Source: an uncultured Rhodoferax sp. (GTDB taxonomy: Bacteria > Pseudomonadota > Gammaproteobacteria > Burkholderiales > Burkholderiaceae_C). Taken from it: 64,000 bases of DNA. The position numbers and the translations under genes were made by a program. The DNA is taken from assembly GCF_946221635.1 (NCBI RefSeq), contig NZ_CAMIHB010000023.1, forward strand, positions 1 to 64,000, given 5' to 3'. The notes beneath the pieces are model-generated. The model made no database searches, had not been told where the DNA came from, and worked only from the letters and a program-made list of their open reading frames with translations. This document shows, in pieces, positions 32,598 through 41,202 of the stretch. Every line of letters starts with the position of its first letter. Position 1 is the stretch's first letter.

Positions 32598-32995
32598 CAC
32601 ATCGCTCCTTGCAATACGACTCCGAACTGCTGCACAGCCTGCAGCAGCTGGTCTTTGGTAAAGGGTTTGGTCAGGTAGTCCTGGGCGCCGACCATGCGGC
32701 CACGGGCCTTGTCGAAAACGCCATCCTTGGAGGACAGCATGACCACGGGGACAGCCGAGAATTTGGCGTTGCGCTTGATGATGGCGCAGGTCTGGTATCC
32801 GTCCAGACGGGGCATCAGGATGTCACAGAAGATCAGGTGCGGCTGGTAATCGTTGACCTTGGCCAATGCATCGAAGCCGTCTTCAGCCAGCATGACTTCG
32901 TGCCCACCCTGCTTGAGGAAAATCTCGGCGCTGCGACGTATGGTGTTGCTGTCATCAATTACCAGGACTTTGAAGGTGGGTGCTGTGCTGCTCAA
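32597..32995 (-). CDS. pilG: Response regulator PilG (stand-alone receiver), TTG start
   Basis: A 132-residue CheY-like receiver, VLVIDDSNTIRRSAEIFL (~10-27), Asp58 in LIFCDILMPRLDGYQT, SSKDGVFDKARGRMVGAQDYLTKPF (visible as GAQDYLTKPF). PilG promotes pilus extension in Pseudomonas. The start is TTG at 32995, supported by a GGAG 9 bases upstream; there is no ATG before the conserved core. First gene of the pil-chp run, 65 bp after rubredoxin. Confidence 0.93.
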   Translation of the reverse strand: MSSTAPTFKVLVIDDSNTIRRSAEIFLKQGGHEVMLAEDGFDALAKVNDYQPHLIFCDILMPRLDGYQTCAIIKRNAKFSAVPVVMLSSKDGVFDKARGRMVGAQDYLTKPFTKDQLLQAVQQFGVVLQGAM

Positions 32996-33060
32996 GGGAC
33001 TTTGCTCCAGTACTAGCGTGAACGGTCAGGATGGGTCAAATCCGCACCTGGAATGCAGCT

Positions 33061-33234
33061 TCAGAGCTGCACCATCTCGAAATCTTCCTTACGAGCACCG
33101 CATTCGGGGCAAGTCCAGTTCATGGGCACATCGGCCCAGAGTGTGCCCGGCGCGATGCCATGGTCCGGAGCACCGGTGGCCTCGTCATAAATCCAACCAC
33201 AAATCAAGCACATCCAAGTTTTAGTATCGGTCAC
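33061..33234 (-). CDS. rubA: Rubredoxin
   Basis: A 57-residue one-iron electron carrier beginning MTDTKTWMCLICGWIYDEAT. The two CxxC pairs, CLIC (residues 9-12) and CPEC (42-45), are those of rubredoxin, with GIAPGTLWADVPMNW between them. Starts with GTG at 33234 and is short, so it is easily missed. It is the conserved neighbour of pilG in many betaproteobacteria, on the same strand, though its link to pili is not obvious. Confidence 0.95.
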   Translation of the reverse strand: MTDTKTWMCLICGWIYDEATGAPDHGIAPGTLWADVPMNWTCPECGARKEDFEMVQL

Positions 33235-33355
33235 AGCTTAAGGGGCCTTCGAATAGAATGCAACGATTGTATAGAGCAGCTCTTGCGAAAATGCGGGCCG
33301 CCCGCCGAAAGTTCGCCATTCTGCCTGATGAGAAACCCCAATACAGGCCCCTCCG

Positions 33356-34270
33356 ATGTCGGCAACTCTCCCCCCCGAAACCGAAGAAGAAATCGACGAC
33401 GAAGGCCCCTCAGCCTGCGTCATGGCCTTCAATGCCAATGACCCCAGCGGCGGCGGTGGGACCTCCGCCGACCTGAGTGCCATCGCCTCTGTCGGAGCCC
33501 ATGCCCTGCCTGTGGTCACCGGTGTCTACAGCCGCGATACCTCGGAGATCGTGGACCATTTCCCTCTGGATGACGAAGCGGTAACCGAGCAGGCCCGGGT
33601 CATCCTGGAGGATGTACCCGCCCAGGTTTTCAAGGTCGGTTTTGTCGGCACACCCGAAAACCTGAGCGCCGTTGCCGAGCTGGCCTCGGACTACGCAGAC
33701 GTCCCTTTGGTGGCCTACATGCCCAACCTCTCGTGGTGGCAGGACGACCAGATCGACCTCTACCAGGACGCCTGCACCGAGCTGTTGCTCCCCCAGACTA
33801 CAGTGTTGGTTGGAAACCACAGCACACTCTCGCGCTGGCTGCTGCCGGACTGGAGTTCGGACAAAAGCCCGACGGCCCGCGACATCGCCAAGGCCGCCAA
33901 TGCCTTTGGGGTTCCCTACACCCTGGTCACCGGTATCCCCCTGCCCGACCAGTTCATCGACAACGTGCTGTGCTCCCCCACGGCCGTACTCTGCAGCGAG
34001 AAGTTCGAGCGCTTCGAAGCGGTCTTCACTGGCGCCGGCGACACCCTGTCGGCCGCATTGGCGGCGCTGATTGCCAGCGGAACCGAACTCACCGAAGCAG
34101 TGACCGAGGCCCTGAGCTACCTGGATCGCTGCCTGGAAAGCGGCTTCCGCCCCGGCATGGGCCACATCATTCCAGACCGTCTGTTCTGGGCCCACCCGGA
34201 AACCGATGAACCCGATGACGCCGCCGAAGCGGCCGATTTCGACCTTCCTCCCCACGCCACACGCCACTAA
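33356..34270 (+). CDS. thiD: ThiD-like hydroxymethylpyrimidine (phosphate) kinase
   Basis: A 304-residue ribokinase-fold protein. It has NANDPSGGGGTSADL (~residues 26-40), a variant of the ThiD start motif, and the kinase anion-hole FTGAGDTLSAAL (~225-236). Would phosphorylate HMP/HMP-P for thiamine synthesis. The N-terminus (~1-20) is acidic and longer than in typical ThiD. Upstream of hemL (26 bp), a common pairing in this family, although hemL belongs to tetrapyrrole synthesis. Divergent from rubredoxin across 121 bp. Confidence 0.85.
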   Translation: MSATLPPETEEEIDDEGPSACVMAFNANDPSGGGGTSADLSAIASVGAHALPVVTGVYSRDTSEIVDHFPLDDEAVTEQARVILEDVPAQVFKVGFVGTPENLSAVAELASDYADVPLVAYMPNLSWWQDDQIDLYQDACTELLLPQTTVLVGNHSTLSRWLLPDWSSDKSPTARDIAKAANAFGVPYTLVTGIPLPDQFIDNVLCSPTAVLCSEKFERFEAVFTGAGDTLSAALAALIASGTELTEAVTEALSYLDRCLESGFRPGMGHIIPDRLFWAHPETDEPDDAAEAADFDLPPHATRH

Positions 34271-34296
34271 GGCCTCGCGCCCTCTGCTTTCCCACC

Positions 34297-35601
34297 ATGT
34301 CCACTGACAACAACCTGTCCCTGTTCGACCGCGCCAAGCGCGTTATCCCCGGCGGCGTCAACTCCCCCGTACGCGCCTTCAAGGCCGTGGGCGGTACGCC
34401 CCGCTTTGTGCAGCGCGCCCAGGGTGCCTATTTCTGGGATGCCAATGGCAAGCGCCATATCGATTACATCGGCTCCTGGGGGCCCATGATCCTGGGCCAC
34501 GGCCATCCGGCGGTACTGGAGGCCGTGCAGAAGGCGGCTCTGGACGGCTTTTCCTTCGGCGCCCCCACCGAACGCGAAGTGGAGCTGGCAGAAGCCATTC
34601 TCGAACGCGTACCCAGCATGGACATGCTGCGTCTGGTCAGCAGCGGCACCGAAGCCGGGATGAGCGCGATCCGCGTGGCGCGCGGTGCCACGGGCCGCAG
34701 CAAGATCATCAAGTTTGAAGGCTGTTACCACGGCCATGCCGACGCCCTACTGGTCAAGGCGGGTTCAGGCCTGGCCACCTTTGGCAACCCCACCAGCGCC
34801 GGCGTACCGCCCGAAGTGGTGCAACACACACTGGTGCTGGAGTACAACAACCTGCAGCAACTGGAAGAGGCCTTCGTCCTGCATGGCAAGGAACTGGCCT
34901 GCCTGATCATCGAACCGATTGCCGGCAATATGAACTTCGTGCGCGCGTCCGTACCGTTCATGCGCCGTTGCCGCGAACTGTGCACCCAGTATGGCGCCGT
35001 GCTGATCCTGGACGAAGTGATGACCGGCTTGCGTGTGGCGCTGGGCAGTGCGCAGAGCGTGTACGCCCAATCCATCCCTGGATTCGAACCCGACATGACC
35101 GTTTTGGGCAAGGTCATCGGCGGCGGCATGCCGCTGGCTGCCTTCGGTGGCAAGCGCGCTCTCATGGAGCAACTTGCGCCCCTAGGCCCCGTCTACCAGG
35201 CCGGCACCCTGTCAGGGAACCCGGTGGCCACGGCCTGCGGCCTCGCCACGTTGAAAGAAATCGGCCGCCCCGGCTTCTATGAGGCACTGGGCCGCAAAAC
35301 ACGGTCGCTGATCAGCGGCCTGCAAGCGGAAGCCGACAACGCTGGCGTGGAGTTCTGCGGCGACAGCGAGGGCGGCATGTTCGGCTTCTTCCTGTTCAAG
35401 GAACTGCCGCAAAACTACGCCAAGGTGATGACCACTGACAACACCCGCTTCAACACCCTGTTCCACGGCCTGCTGGATCGCGGCGTCTACATTGCCCCGG
35501 CGCTGTATGAAGCCGGCTTCATGAGCGCAGCACACACCGACGCAGATATCGCCGAGACCGTTGCGGCGGCGGGCGAAGTCTTCAATTTGCTATCAAAATA
35601 G
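34297..35601 (+). CDS. hemL: Glutamate-1-semialdehyde 2,1-aminomutase
   Basis: PLP enzyme making 5-aminolevulinate in C5 haem synthesis. The 434-residue protein has RVIPGGVNSPVRAF at the start, SSGTEAGMSAIRVARG, DEVMTGLRVA, and the PLP lysine K272 in VLGKVIGGGMPLAAFGGK. Start ATG 34297. The last codons (LLSK) and the stop TAG are encoded by the left end of a family-1 repeat, so the C-terminus may have been altered slightly by the repeat. Confidence 0.97.
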   Translation: MSTDNNLSLFDRAKRVIPGGVNSPVRAFKAVGGTPRFVQRAQGAYFWDANGKRHIDYIGSWGPMILGHGHPAVLEAVQKAALDGFSFGAPTEREVELAEAILERVPSMDMLRLVSSGTEAGMSAIRVARGATGRSKIIKFEGCYHGHADALLVKAGSGLATFGNPTSAGVPPEVVQHTLVLEYNNLQQLEEAFVLHGKELACLIIEPIAGNMNFVRASVPFMRRCRELCTQYGAVLILDEVMTGLRVALGSAQSVYAQSIPGFEPDMTVLGKVIGGGMPLAAFGGKRALMEQLAPLGPVYQAGTLSGNPVATACGLATLKEIGRPGFYEALGRKTRSLISGLQAEADNAGVEFCGDSEGGMFGFFLFKELPQNYAKVMTTDNTRFNTLFHGLLDRGVYIAPALYEAGFMSAAHTDADIAETVAAAGEVFNLLSK

Positions 35602-35648
35602 AAGCTGCTTGCGCATATTTCATGAGGGCTAGAGGCCCATTTCGTACA
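35589..35648 (+). repeat. Family-1 interspersed repeat overlapping the hemL stop codon
   Basis: Starts gctatcaaaatagaagct, then gcttgcgcatatttcatgagggct and agaggcccatttcgtac, the most canonical copy at its right end. The hemL stop codon TAG falls inside the first 13 bases. Confidence 0.85.
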
Positions 35649-35673
35649 AAAGCCACCCTCAGGTGGCTTTTTC
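35648..35673. terminator. Bidirectional terminator between hemL and the Bug receptor gene
   Basis: A 7 bp stem AGCCACC (35651-35657) / GGTGGCT (35662-35668) with a 4 nt loop, flanked by A residues on the left and a T run on the right; works for both convergent genes. Confidence 0.85.
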
Positions 35674-35691
35674 TTTGGGTGAGGCCGACGC

Positions 35692-36663
35692 TCAGTCGAC
35701 GCGTGCACCCGAAGCCTTGACCACTTTTTCGTACTTGGCGCGCTCGGCCTGCATCAGAGCATCGAAGGCGGCGGGAGTCGTGGGCGTGGGCTCGGCCATG
35801 AGCGTGGCAAAGCGTGCCTTGGTTTCCGGCGACTGCAGGGCCGCCACAAACGCCTGATTCAGCTGGGCAATCCGCTCCTTGGGCGTACCGGCGGGTGCAA
35901 CCAGCCCCCACCAGGTGTCAATCGCAAAGCCCTTGAGCGTCTCGGACATGGCGGGCAACTCGGGCAACACACTGTTGCGCGCCTGCGAGGTCACCGCCAA
36001 GGCTTTCAGCTTGCCGGAGCGGATGTTGGGCGCCGCATTGGCCAGGTTGTCCAGATTGAAGTCGACCTGACCACTCAGCAGCGCCAGCTGCGCAGGGTTG
36101 CCGCCGTTGTAGGGAATGTGCAACGCGAAAATTCCCGCTTCCTTCTTGAACATCTCGCCCGCCAGATGCCCCGCACTGCCATTGCCACCACTGCCGTAGT
36201 TGAGCTTGGCCGGGTTGGCCTTGGCATAGGCGATGAGGTCAGCCAGCGTGTTGATGTGCAGACGCTGTGCCGCCTCAGCGTTCATCACCAGCACGTTGGG
36301 CACGCGCACCATCTGTGTGATGGCGGCAAAGTCGGTGGCCGCGTTGTAGGGCATCTTGGCGAACAGCCAAGGATTCACCGCGTGGGTGGCCGTGGCAGCA
36401 ATGCCGATCGTGTACCCATCCGGGGCAGCCTTGGCAATGGCATCTGCGCCGATGTTGCCGCCGGCGCCGGGGCGGTTTTCCACCACCACAGTGCCCAAAG
36501 AATCCTTCACCCGCTCCGCCAGAACGCGGGCCGTGATGTCCAACGGCCCGCCGGGTGCATAGGGCACGATGAGGCGGATGGGCTTGGCACCTTGCGCCCA
36601 GGCACCGGACGCAAGCAATAGCAGACAGGCCGCGGCCGCAGACCAACGTTGGACCATGCGCAT
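35692..36663 (-). CDS. Bug family (TctC-like) periplasmic receptor
   Basis: A 323-residue exported binding protein: signal peptide ending ASGAWAQ (~residue 24), then the Bug motif KPIRLIVPYAPGGPLDITAR (~residues 27-46), RPGAGGNIGADAIAKAAPDGYTI (visible as AGGNIGADAIAKAAPDGYT), and WWGLVAPAGTPK (~231). These receptors bind carboxylates or amides and are greatly expanded in Burkholderiales; most lack a dedicated transporter nearby, as here. Ligand unknown. Confidence 0.92.
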   Translation of the reverse strand: MRMVQRWSAAAACLLLLASGAWAQGAKPIRLIVPYAPGGPLDITARVLAERVKDSLGTVVVENRPGAGGNIGADAIAKAAPDGYTIGIAATATHAVNPWLFAKMPYNAATDFAAITQMVRVPNVLVMNAEAAQRLHINTLADLIAYAKANPAKLNYGSGGNGSAGHLAGEMFKKEAGIFALHIPYNGGNPAQLALLSGQVDFNLDNLANAAPNIRSGKLKALAVTSQARNSVLPELPAMSETLKGFAIDTWWGLVAPAGTPKERIAQLNQAFVAALQSPETKARFATLMAEPTPTTPAAFDALMQAERAKYEKVVKASGARVD

Positions 36664-36677
36664 GGTGCTCGCTCCTA

Positions 36678-38288
36678 TTAGTGGCGGAAGTGGCGCACGC
36701 CGCTGAACACCATGGACACGCCACGCTCGTTGGCCGCGTCAATGACTTCCTGGTCCCGCATGGAGCCACCGGGTTGGATCACGCAGGTGGCGCCGTGGTC
36801 GACCACCACGTCCAGACCGTCGCGGAAGGGGAAGAAGGCGTCACTGGCAACCACCGTACCGGCCAGGGACAGGTTGGCGTGGCCGGCCTTGATGGAAGCG
36901 ATGCGGGCCGAGTCCAGACGGCTCATCTGGCCGGCGCCCACGCCCATGGTCATGCCGCCCTTGCAGAAGACGATGGCATTGGACTTGACGTACTTGGCCA
37001 CCTTCCACGCAAACAGCAGGTCGTTCAACTCTTCGGCCGTCGGCTGCTTGGTGGTGACGACCTTCAAGTCGCTCAAGGCCAACTCGTGGTTGTCCGCCGT
37101 CTGCAACAGGATGCCGGAGCCGATGCGCTTCATGTCCATGAGATTGCGCCCCTGGTCCCACGCAGTGCTGCCGCCCTTGGGCAGGTCGATCTGCAGGATG
37201 CGCACATTGACCTTGCTCTTGAAGACCTCCAGCGCGGCGGGTGTGAAGCTCGGCGCCATCAGCACTTCCACAAACTGCTTGGAAATTTGCTGGGCACCAG
37301 CTTCGTCCAGCTCGGTATTCAAGGCAATGATGCCGCCGAACGCGCTGGTGGGGTCGGTCTGGAAGGCCTTGCTGTAGGCCTCCAAGGCGTTGGCGCCCAC
37401 GGCCACGCCGCAAGGATTGGCGTGCTTGACGATCACGCAGGCCGGGGTATCAAAGCTCTTCACACACTCCCAGGCCGCATCGGCGTCCGCAATGTTGTTG
37501 TAGCTCAGTTCCTTGCCCTGCAGCTGCTTGGCGGTCACCAGCGAACCGGGCGCGGGGTACAGGTCGCGGTACAGCGCGGCCTGCTGGTGGCTGTTTTCGC
37601 CGTAGCGCAGGTCTTGCACCTTGACGAAGCGGCCGTTGCTCTGGCCGGGGAACAGGTCCAGCGTGGGGGCCTTGTCACCTGCGGGCACATCGTCACCCAC
37701 CTGGATGGCGGACAGGTAGTCGCTGATGGCGCCGTCATACTGGCTGATGCGGTTGAAGGCGGCAATCGACAAGCCCAGCTTGGTCTTGGCGCTCACCGTG
37801 CCATTGGCCTTCAGCTCGGCGATCACGGAGTCGTACTGGGTCGCATCAGTCAGCACCGCCACATCTTTCCAGTTCTTGGCGGCGCTGCGCACCATGGCGG
37901 GGCCGCCGATGTCGATGTTCTCGATGGCGTCTTCCAGCGTGCAACCGGCCTTGGCCACGGTGGCTTCAAACGGATACAGGTTCACCACCAGGAAATCGAT
38001 GGTGTTGATGTGGTGCTCCGCCAGTGCGGCCATGTGGGTCGGAAAATCCCGACGCGCCAGCAGGCCGCCGTGCACGCGCGGGTGCAGGGTCTTCACGCGG
38101 CCGTCCAGCATTTCAGGGAAGCCGGTCATCTCGGCCACCTCGGTCACAGGCAAGCCTTTTTCAGCCAGCAGCTTGGCGGTGCCGCCGGTGGACAGCAGCT
38201 TGACACCCTGGGCGTGCAGGGCCTGGGCGAGCTCGACGATGCCGGTCTTGTCGGACACGGACAGCAATGCAGTTTTTTGTGCGTTCAT
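36678..38288 (-). CDS. purH: Bifunctional AICAR transformylase / IMP cyclohydrolase
   Basis: Last two steps of purine synthesis. The 536-residue protein has the MGS-like cyclohydrolase domain at the N-terminus (LLSVSDKTGIVELAQAL, TGFPEMLDGRVKTLHP) and the AICARFT domain after ~residue 200 (LRYGENSHQQAALY, VKHANPCGVAVG, FPFRDGLD). Length is standard. Same strand as fis and dusB upstream; 70 bp from fis. Confidence 0.98.
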   Translation of the reverse strand: MNAQKTALLSVSDKTGIVELAQALHAQGVKLLSTGGTAKLLAEKGLPVTEVAEMTGFPEMLDGRVKTLHPRVHGGLLARRDFPTHMAALAEHHINTIDFLVVNLYPFEATVAKAGCTLEDAIENIDIGGPAMVRSAAKNWKDVAVLTDATQYDSVIAELKANGTVSAKTKLGLSIAAFNRISQYDGAISDYLSAIQVGDDVPAGDKAPTLDLFPGQSNGRFVKVQDLRYGENSHQQAALYRDLYPAPGSLVTAKQLQGKELSYNNIADADAAWECVKSFDTPACVIVKHANPCGVAVGANALEAYSKAFQTDPTSAFGGIIALNTELDEAGAQQISKQFVEVLMAPSFTPAALEVFKSKVNVRILQIDLPKGGSTAWDQGRNLMDMKRIGSGILLQTADNHELALSDLKVVTTKQPTAEELNDLLFAWKVAKYVKSNAIVFCKGGMTMGVGAGQMSRLDSARIASIKAGHANLSLAGTVVASDAFFPFRDGLDVVVDHGATCVIQPGGSMRDQEVIDAANERGVSMVFSGVRHFRH

Positions 38289-38358
38289 GGTGCGGGGTGA
38301 AGTAAAACAAAAACGATCTACCGGTCGCCCGCGCCATGGCGGGGCCCGGCGAAGAGGA

Positions 38359-38595
38359 TTAAGAGAGCAGCTTGTGCTCGACCAATTTTTTGCGCAAGGT
38401 GTTGCGGTTCAGGCCCAGCCACTGGGCAGCCCTGGACTGGTTGTGGTCGGCCTGGGCCATCACCACTTCGAGCAGGGGTTTTTCCACCGCGCGCACCAGC
38501 ATGTCATACATGCCATCGGGTTCGGTGCCGCCTAGGTCGGCGAAATACAGCTCCAGGCTGGCGCGAATGCACTCGTCGATGTGCTTCTTGCTCAT
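38359..38595 (-). CDS. fis: Fis-family DNA-binding protein
   Basis: A 78-residue nucleoid/regulatory protein. The C-terminal helix-turn-helix NQSRAAQWLGLNRNTLRKKL (residues ~52-71) is the Fis signature. Overlaps the dusB stop by 4 bp, the dusB-fis arrangement also known from enterobacteria. Confidence 0.95.
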   Translation of the reverse strand: MSKKHIDECIRASLELYFADLGGTEPDGMYDMLVRAVEKPLLEVVMAQADHNQSRAAQWLGLNRNTLRKKLVEHKLLS

Positions 38596-39644
38596 GCTGC
38601 CAGTTCCATCATGTCATGTCCCCTTGCCAGACTGGACGCGTGCTCCCGGCGCGGGATGCGGTCCATTTTTTCATTGAGTTGATCCAGATACGCTTCCACC
38701 GCCGCGACCTGCGCAACGCTGTCTTCCAGCAGGTTCATACGCTGGCGAAACTCCTCGCCGCCCGGCAGCTCGCGCAGATACCAGCCGATGTGCTTGCGCG
38801 CCGACCGCACGCCGATGAATTCGTCATACAGGCTGTAGTGGTCGTACAAATGTTCCACCAACAGGCGCTTGACCTCGCTGACCAAGGGCGGTGCAAGGTG
38901 CGTGCCAGTGGCCAGGTAATGCGCCACCTCGCGGAAGATCCAGGGGTAACCTTGGGCGGCGCGGCCAATCATGATGGCGTCTGCGCCCGTGGCCTGCAGC
39001 ACCTCACGTGCCTTCTCCGGACTGGTGATGTCACCGTTGGCCACCACCGGGATCTTCAACGCGGCCTTGACGGCGGCAATCGTGTCGTACTCGGCCGAAC
39101 CCTTGTAGCCCTGCTCACGCGTCCGACCGTGCACGGTAACCATCTGGACACCGGCCGCCTCGGCGGCACGCGCCAACACCACCGCGTTCTTCTCGGCCTG
39201 GCACCAGCCGGTGCGCATTTTCAGCGTCACGGGGACATTGCGCGGAGCGCAGGCCTGCACCACGGCCTCGACGATCTCGATGGCCAGCTGCTCGTCCTGC
39301 ATGAGGGCCGAGCCTGCCCATTTGTTGCAAACCTTCTTGGCCGGGCACCCCATGTTGATATCGATGATCTGCGCGCCGCGGTCGATGTTGTAGGCCGCAG
39401 CCTCGGCCATCATGGCAGCCTCGGTGCCGGCGATCTGCACGGCAATGGGGCCGGGCTCGCCCGCATGGTTGGCGCGGCGCGAGGTCTTGAGGCTGCTCCA
39501 CAAATCCTTGCGCGAAGTGACCATCTCGCTCACCGCGTAGCCGGCGCCCAGGCGCTTGCACAGCTGCCGGAACGGGCGGTCAGTGACCCCCGCCATGGGC
39601 GCGACAAAGAGGTGATTCGCCAAGGCGAACGGACCGATGTGCAT
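38592..39644 (-). CDS. dusB: tRNA-dihydrouridine synthase B
   Basis: FMN-dependent reduction of uridine to dihydrouridine in tRNA D loops. The 350-residue TIM-barrel protein has LFVAPMAGVTDRPFRQLC (~residues 13-30), NMGCPAKKVCNKWAGSALM (~100-118, active Cys) and the FMN site VVANGDITSPEKA and GADAIMIGRAAQG. Start ATG 39644 gives the family N-terminus. Confidence 0.97.
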   Translation of the reverse strand: MHIGPFALANHLFVAPMAGVTDRPFRQLCKRLGAGYAVSEMVTSRKDLWSSLKTSRRANHAGEPGPIAVQIAGTEAAMMAEAAAYNIDRGAQIIDINMGCPAKKVCNKWAGSALMQDEQLAIEIVEAVVQACAPRNVPVTLKMRTGWCQAEKNAVVLARAAEAAGVQMVTVHGRTREQGYKGSAEYDTIAAVKAALKIPVVANGDITSPEKAREVLQATGADAIMIGRAAQGYPWIFREVAHYLATGTHLAPPLVSEVKRLLVEHLYDHYSLYDEFIGVRSARKHIGWYLRELPGGEEFRQRMNLLEDSVAQVAAVEAYLDQLNEKMDRIPRREHASSLARGHDMMELAA

Positions 39645-39682
39645 GGACTGTGTGTGGAAAGGAGAGGGCCGAAAAAGACAAT

Positions 39683-39706
39683 GGCCCCAAGGGAGTTTTT
39701 GGGGCC
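39683..39706. repeat. Perfect inverted repeat in the dusB-fis leader
   Basis: GGCCCCAA (39683-39690) and TTGGGGCC (39699-39706) form an 8 bp stem with an 8 nt loop in the divergent region between dusB and yqaA. A second, AT-rich palindrome ATTTCA-gcaat-TGAAAT lies at 39731-39747. They may be operators or leader structures for dusB-fis; no regulator can be assigned. Confidence 0.5.
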
Positions 39707-39797
39707 GGGCACGGATTCTAACTGCTCAAAATTTCAGCAATTGAAATCAGCCTGCTGCAACGCAGCGAACGCTGTGCCTCCCTATACTGCACTCGCC

Positions 39798-40271
39798 ATG
39801 GACGCTTGGATTCCCTCTCTTCTGCAACTTCTCTCGCTACCCGAGTACAGCCTGGGTACCGTGTTCGTGGTGTCCTTGATGTCTGCCACGCTGCTGCCCA
39901 TGGGGTCGGAACCCGTGGTGTTCGGACTGGTACAACTCAACCCCCACCTCTTCTGGCCCGTGATTGCGGTAGCCACGGTGGGCAACACGCTGGGCGGTGG
40001 TGTGAGCTGGTGGATGGGGTACAGCGCCCACCAGATTGCCGACAAGTACCAACGCTCTGCACACCATGTGCGTGCGCTGGACTGGCTGCGCCGCCTGGGA
40101 CCCCGGGCCTGCCTGCTGGCCTGGTTGCCACTGGTGGGTGACCCCCTGTGCGCAGTGGCCGGCTGGTTGCGCCTGCCCTTCTGGCCCTGCCTCGTCTACA
40201 TGGCGATTGGCAAACTCGCCCGCTACATCATCATGACGGCAGGCTTGGTCGGGCTGTGGAAAGTCTGGTGA
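39798..40271 (+). CDS. yqaA: YqaA family small membrane protein
   Basis: A 157-residue DedA-like (SNARE-associated/VTT) membrane protein: SLMSATLLPMGSEPVVF (~residues 26-42), GNTLGGGVSWWMGY (~61-74), and LAWLPLVGDPLCAVAGWLRLP (~106-126), the re-entrant loops of this family. Function not firmly known; related DedA proteins flip lipids. Divergent from dusB. Confidence 0.9.
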   Translation: MDAWIPSLLQLLSLPEYSLGTVFVVSLMSATLLPMGSEPVVFGLVQLNPHLFWPVIAVATVGNTLGGGVSWWMGYSAHQIADKYQRSAHHVRALDWLRRLGPRACLLAWLPLVGDPLCAVAGWLRLPFWPCLVYMAIGKLARYIIMTAGLVGLWKVW

Positions 40272-40283
40272 CGCTGGACACAG

Positions 40284-41180
40284 TCAGCGTGCCAGCACGA
40301 CCACCGTGCCCGCAACAGTCAGGCCCGCTCCCCACCAGGCACCGGCCGCAGGCGCACGCCCCAGACGCCACCACAGCAGGGGCAGCACCAGCACCGGAGA
40401 GACCGAGGACAGGATGCCCACCATGCCCACGTCCCCATGGCGCAACGCCAGCATGATGAGGCTCATCCCCAGCCCCATGCCGACCAGCCCGCTTGCGCCC
40501 ACGCGCAACACCACCGACCGGGTCACAGGGGCTTGGGCGCGCGCCACGGCCGCTCCAGACCACAGCAACACCAAATGAGCCGCACAGGTTGACGCCACCC
40601 GCACCAGCGTGGCTGCAACCGGATCGGCACCGGCCGCCACCACCGGCTTGGCGATGAGGGAGCCCAGGGCCTGGCACAAGGCCGCCAGCAAGCCCAGGGC
40701 AACGCCCATCCACCAGGAGCCACGCACCACCTCCAGCGCATGCGACTCGTTTTTGTGGGCTCCCATTGCCACCGCCATCATCACGCCACCGACCACCAAG
40801 GTACCGCCCAGGACCGCTTGCAGGCCAATGCGCTCATCAAACACGGCGAAACCCAGCAACACGCTGAAAAAGGCATGGGTGGCAAACAACACACTGGAAC
40901 GGCGCGGCCCCAACCGGTTCATGCAGCCAAACAGCGCACTGTCACCCACAAAAATACCCACGAGACCGCTAAGCGCCAAGGCGCCCAGCGAAGGCAGGGT
41001 CAGCGTCTGCCAGCCGCCATTCAGCACCACCACCGGCAACAGCATGAGCAAAACCAGGCCCATGCGCCAACGTGTAAAGGCAATCGCCCCGAGGTGGCGC
41101 GCCTGTGGCGCAGACAGGAGGCCGGTGACAGCCCAGCAGGCCGCCGCCCCAAGCGCCAGCCAATCGTAGGAAACGCGCAC
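40284..41180 (-). CDS. EamA/DMT superfamily transporter
   Basis: A 298-residue protein with ten hydrophobic segments arranged as two EamA repeats (~residues 8-135 and ~150-298). FTRWRMGLVLLMLLP is in the first repeat. Exports metabolites; substrate unknown. The start appears to be GTG at 41180, since the first ATG would cut off the first helix. 22 bp after ychF on the same strand. Confidence 0.85.
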   Translation of the reverse strand: MRVSYDWLALGAAACWAVTGLLSAPQARHLGAIAFTRWRMGLVLLMLLPVVVLNGGWQTLTLPSLGALALSGLVGIFVGDSALFGCMNRLGPRRSSVLFATHAFFSVLLGFAVFDERIGLQAVLGGTLVVGGVMMAVAMGAHKNESHALEVVRGSWWMGVALGLLAALCQALGSLIAKPVVAAGADPVAATLVRVASTCAAHLVLLWSGAAVARAQAPVTRSVVLRVGASGLVGMGLGMSLIMLALRHGDVGMVGILSSVSPVLVLPLLWWRLGRAPAAGAWWGAGLTVAGTVVVLAR

Positions 41181-41202
41181 GGCAGGGCGGTAGACAGGGG
41201 AA

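Noticed and set aside
36681..38300. 539-codon plus-strand frame opposite purH
   Set aside because: Exact antisense mirror of an intact housekeeping gene, composition dominated by Gly/His/Val; no ribosome site or family.
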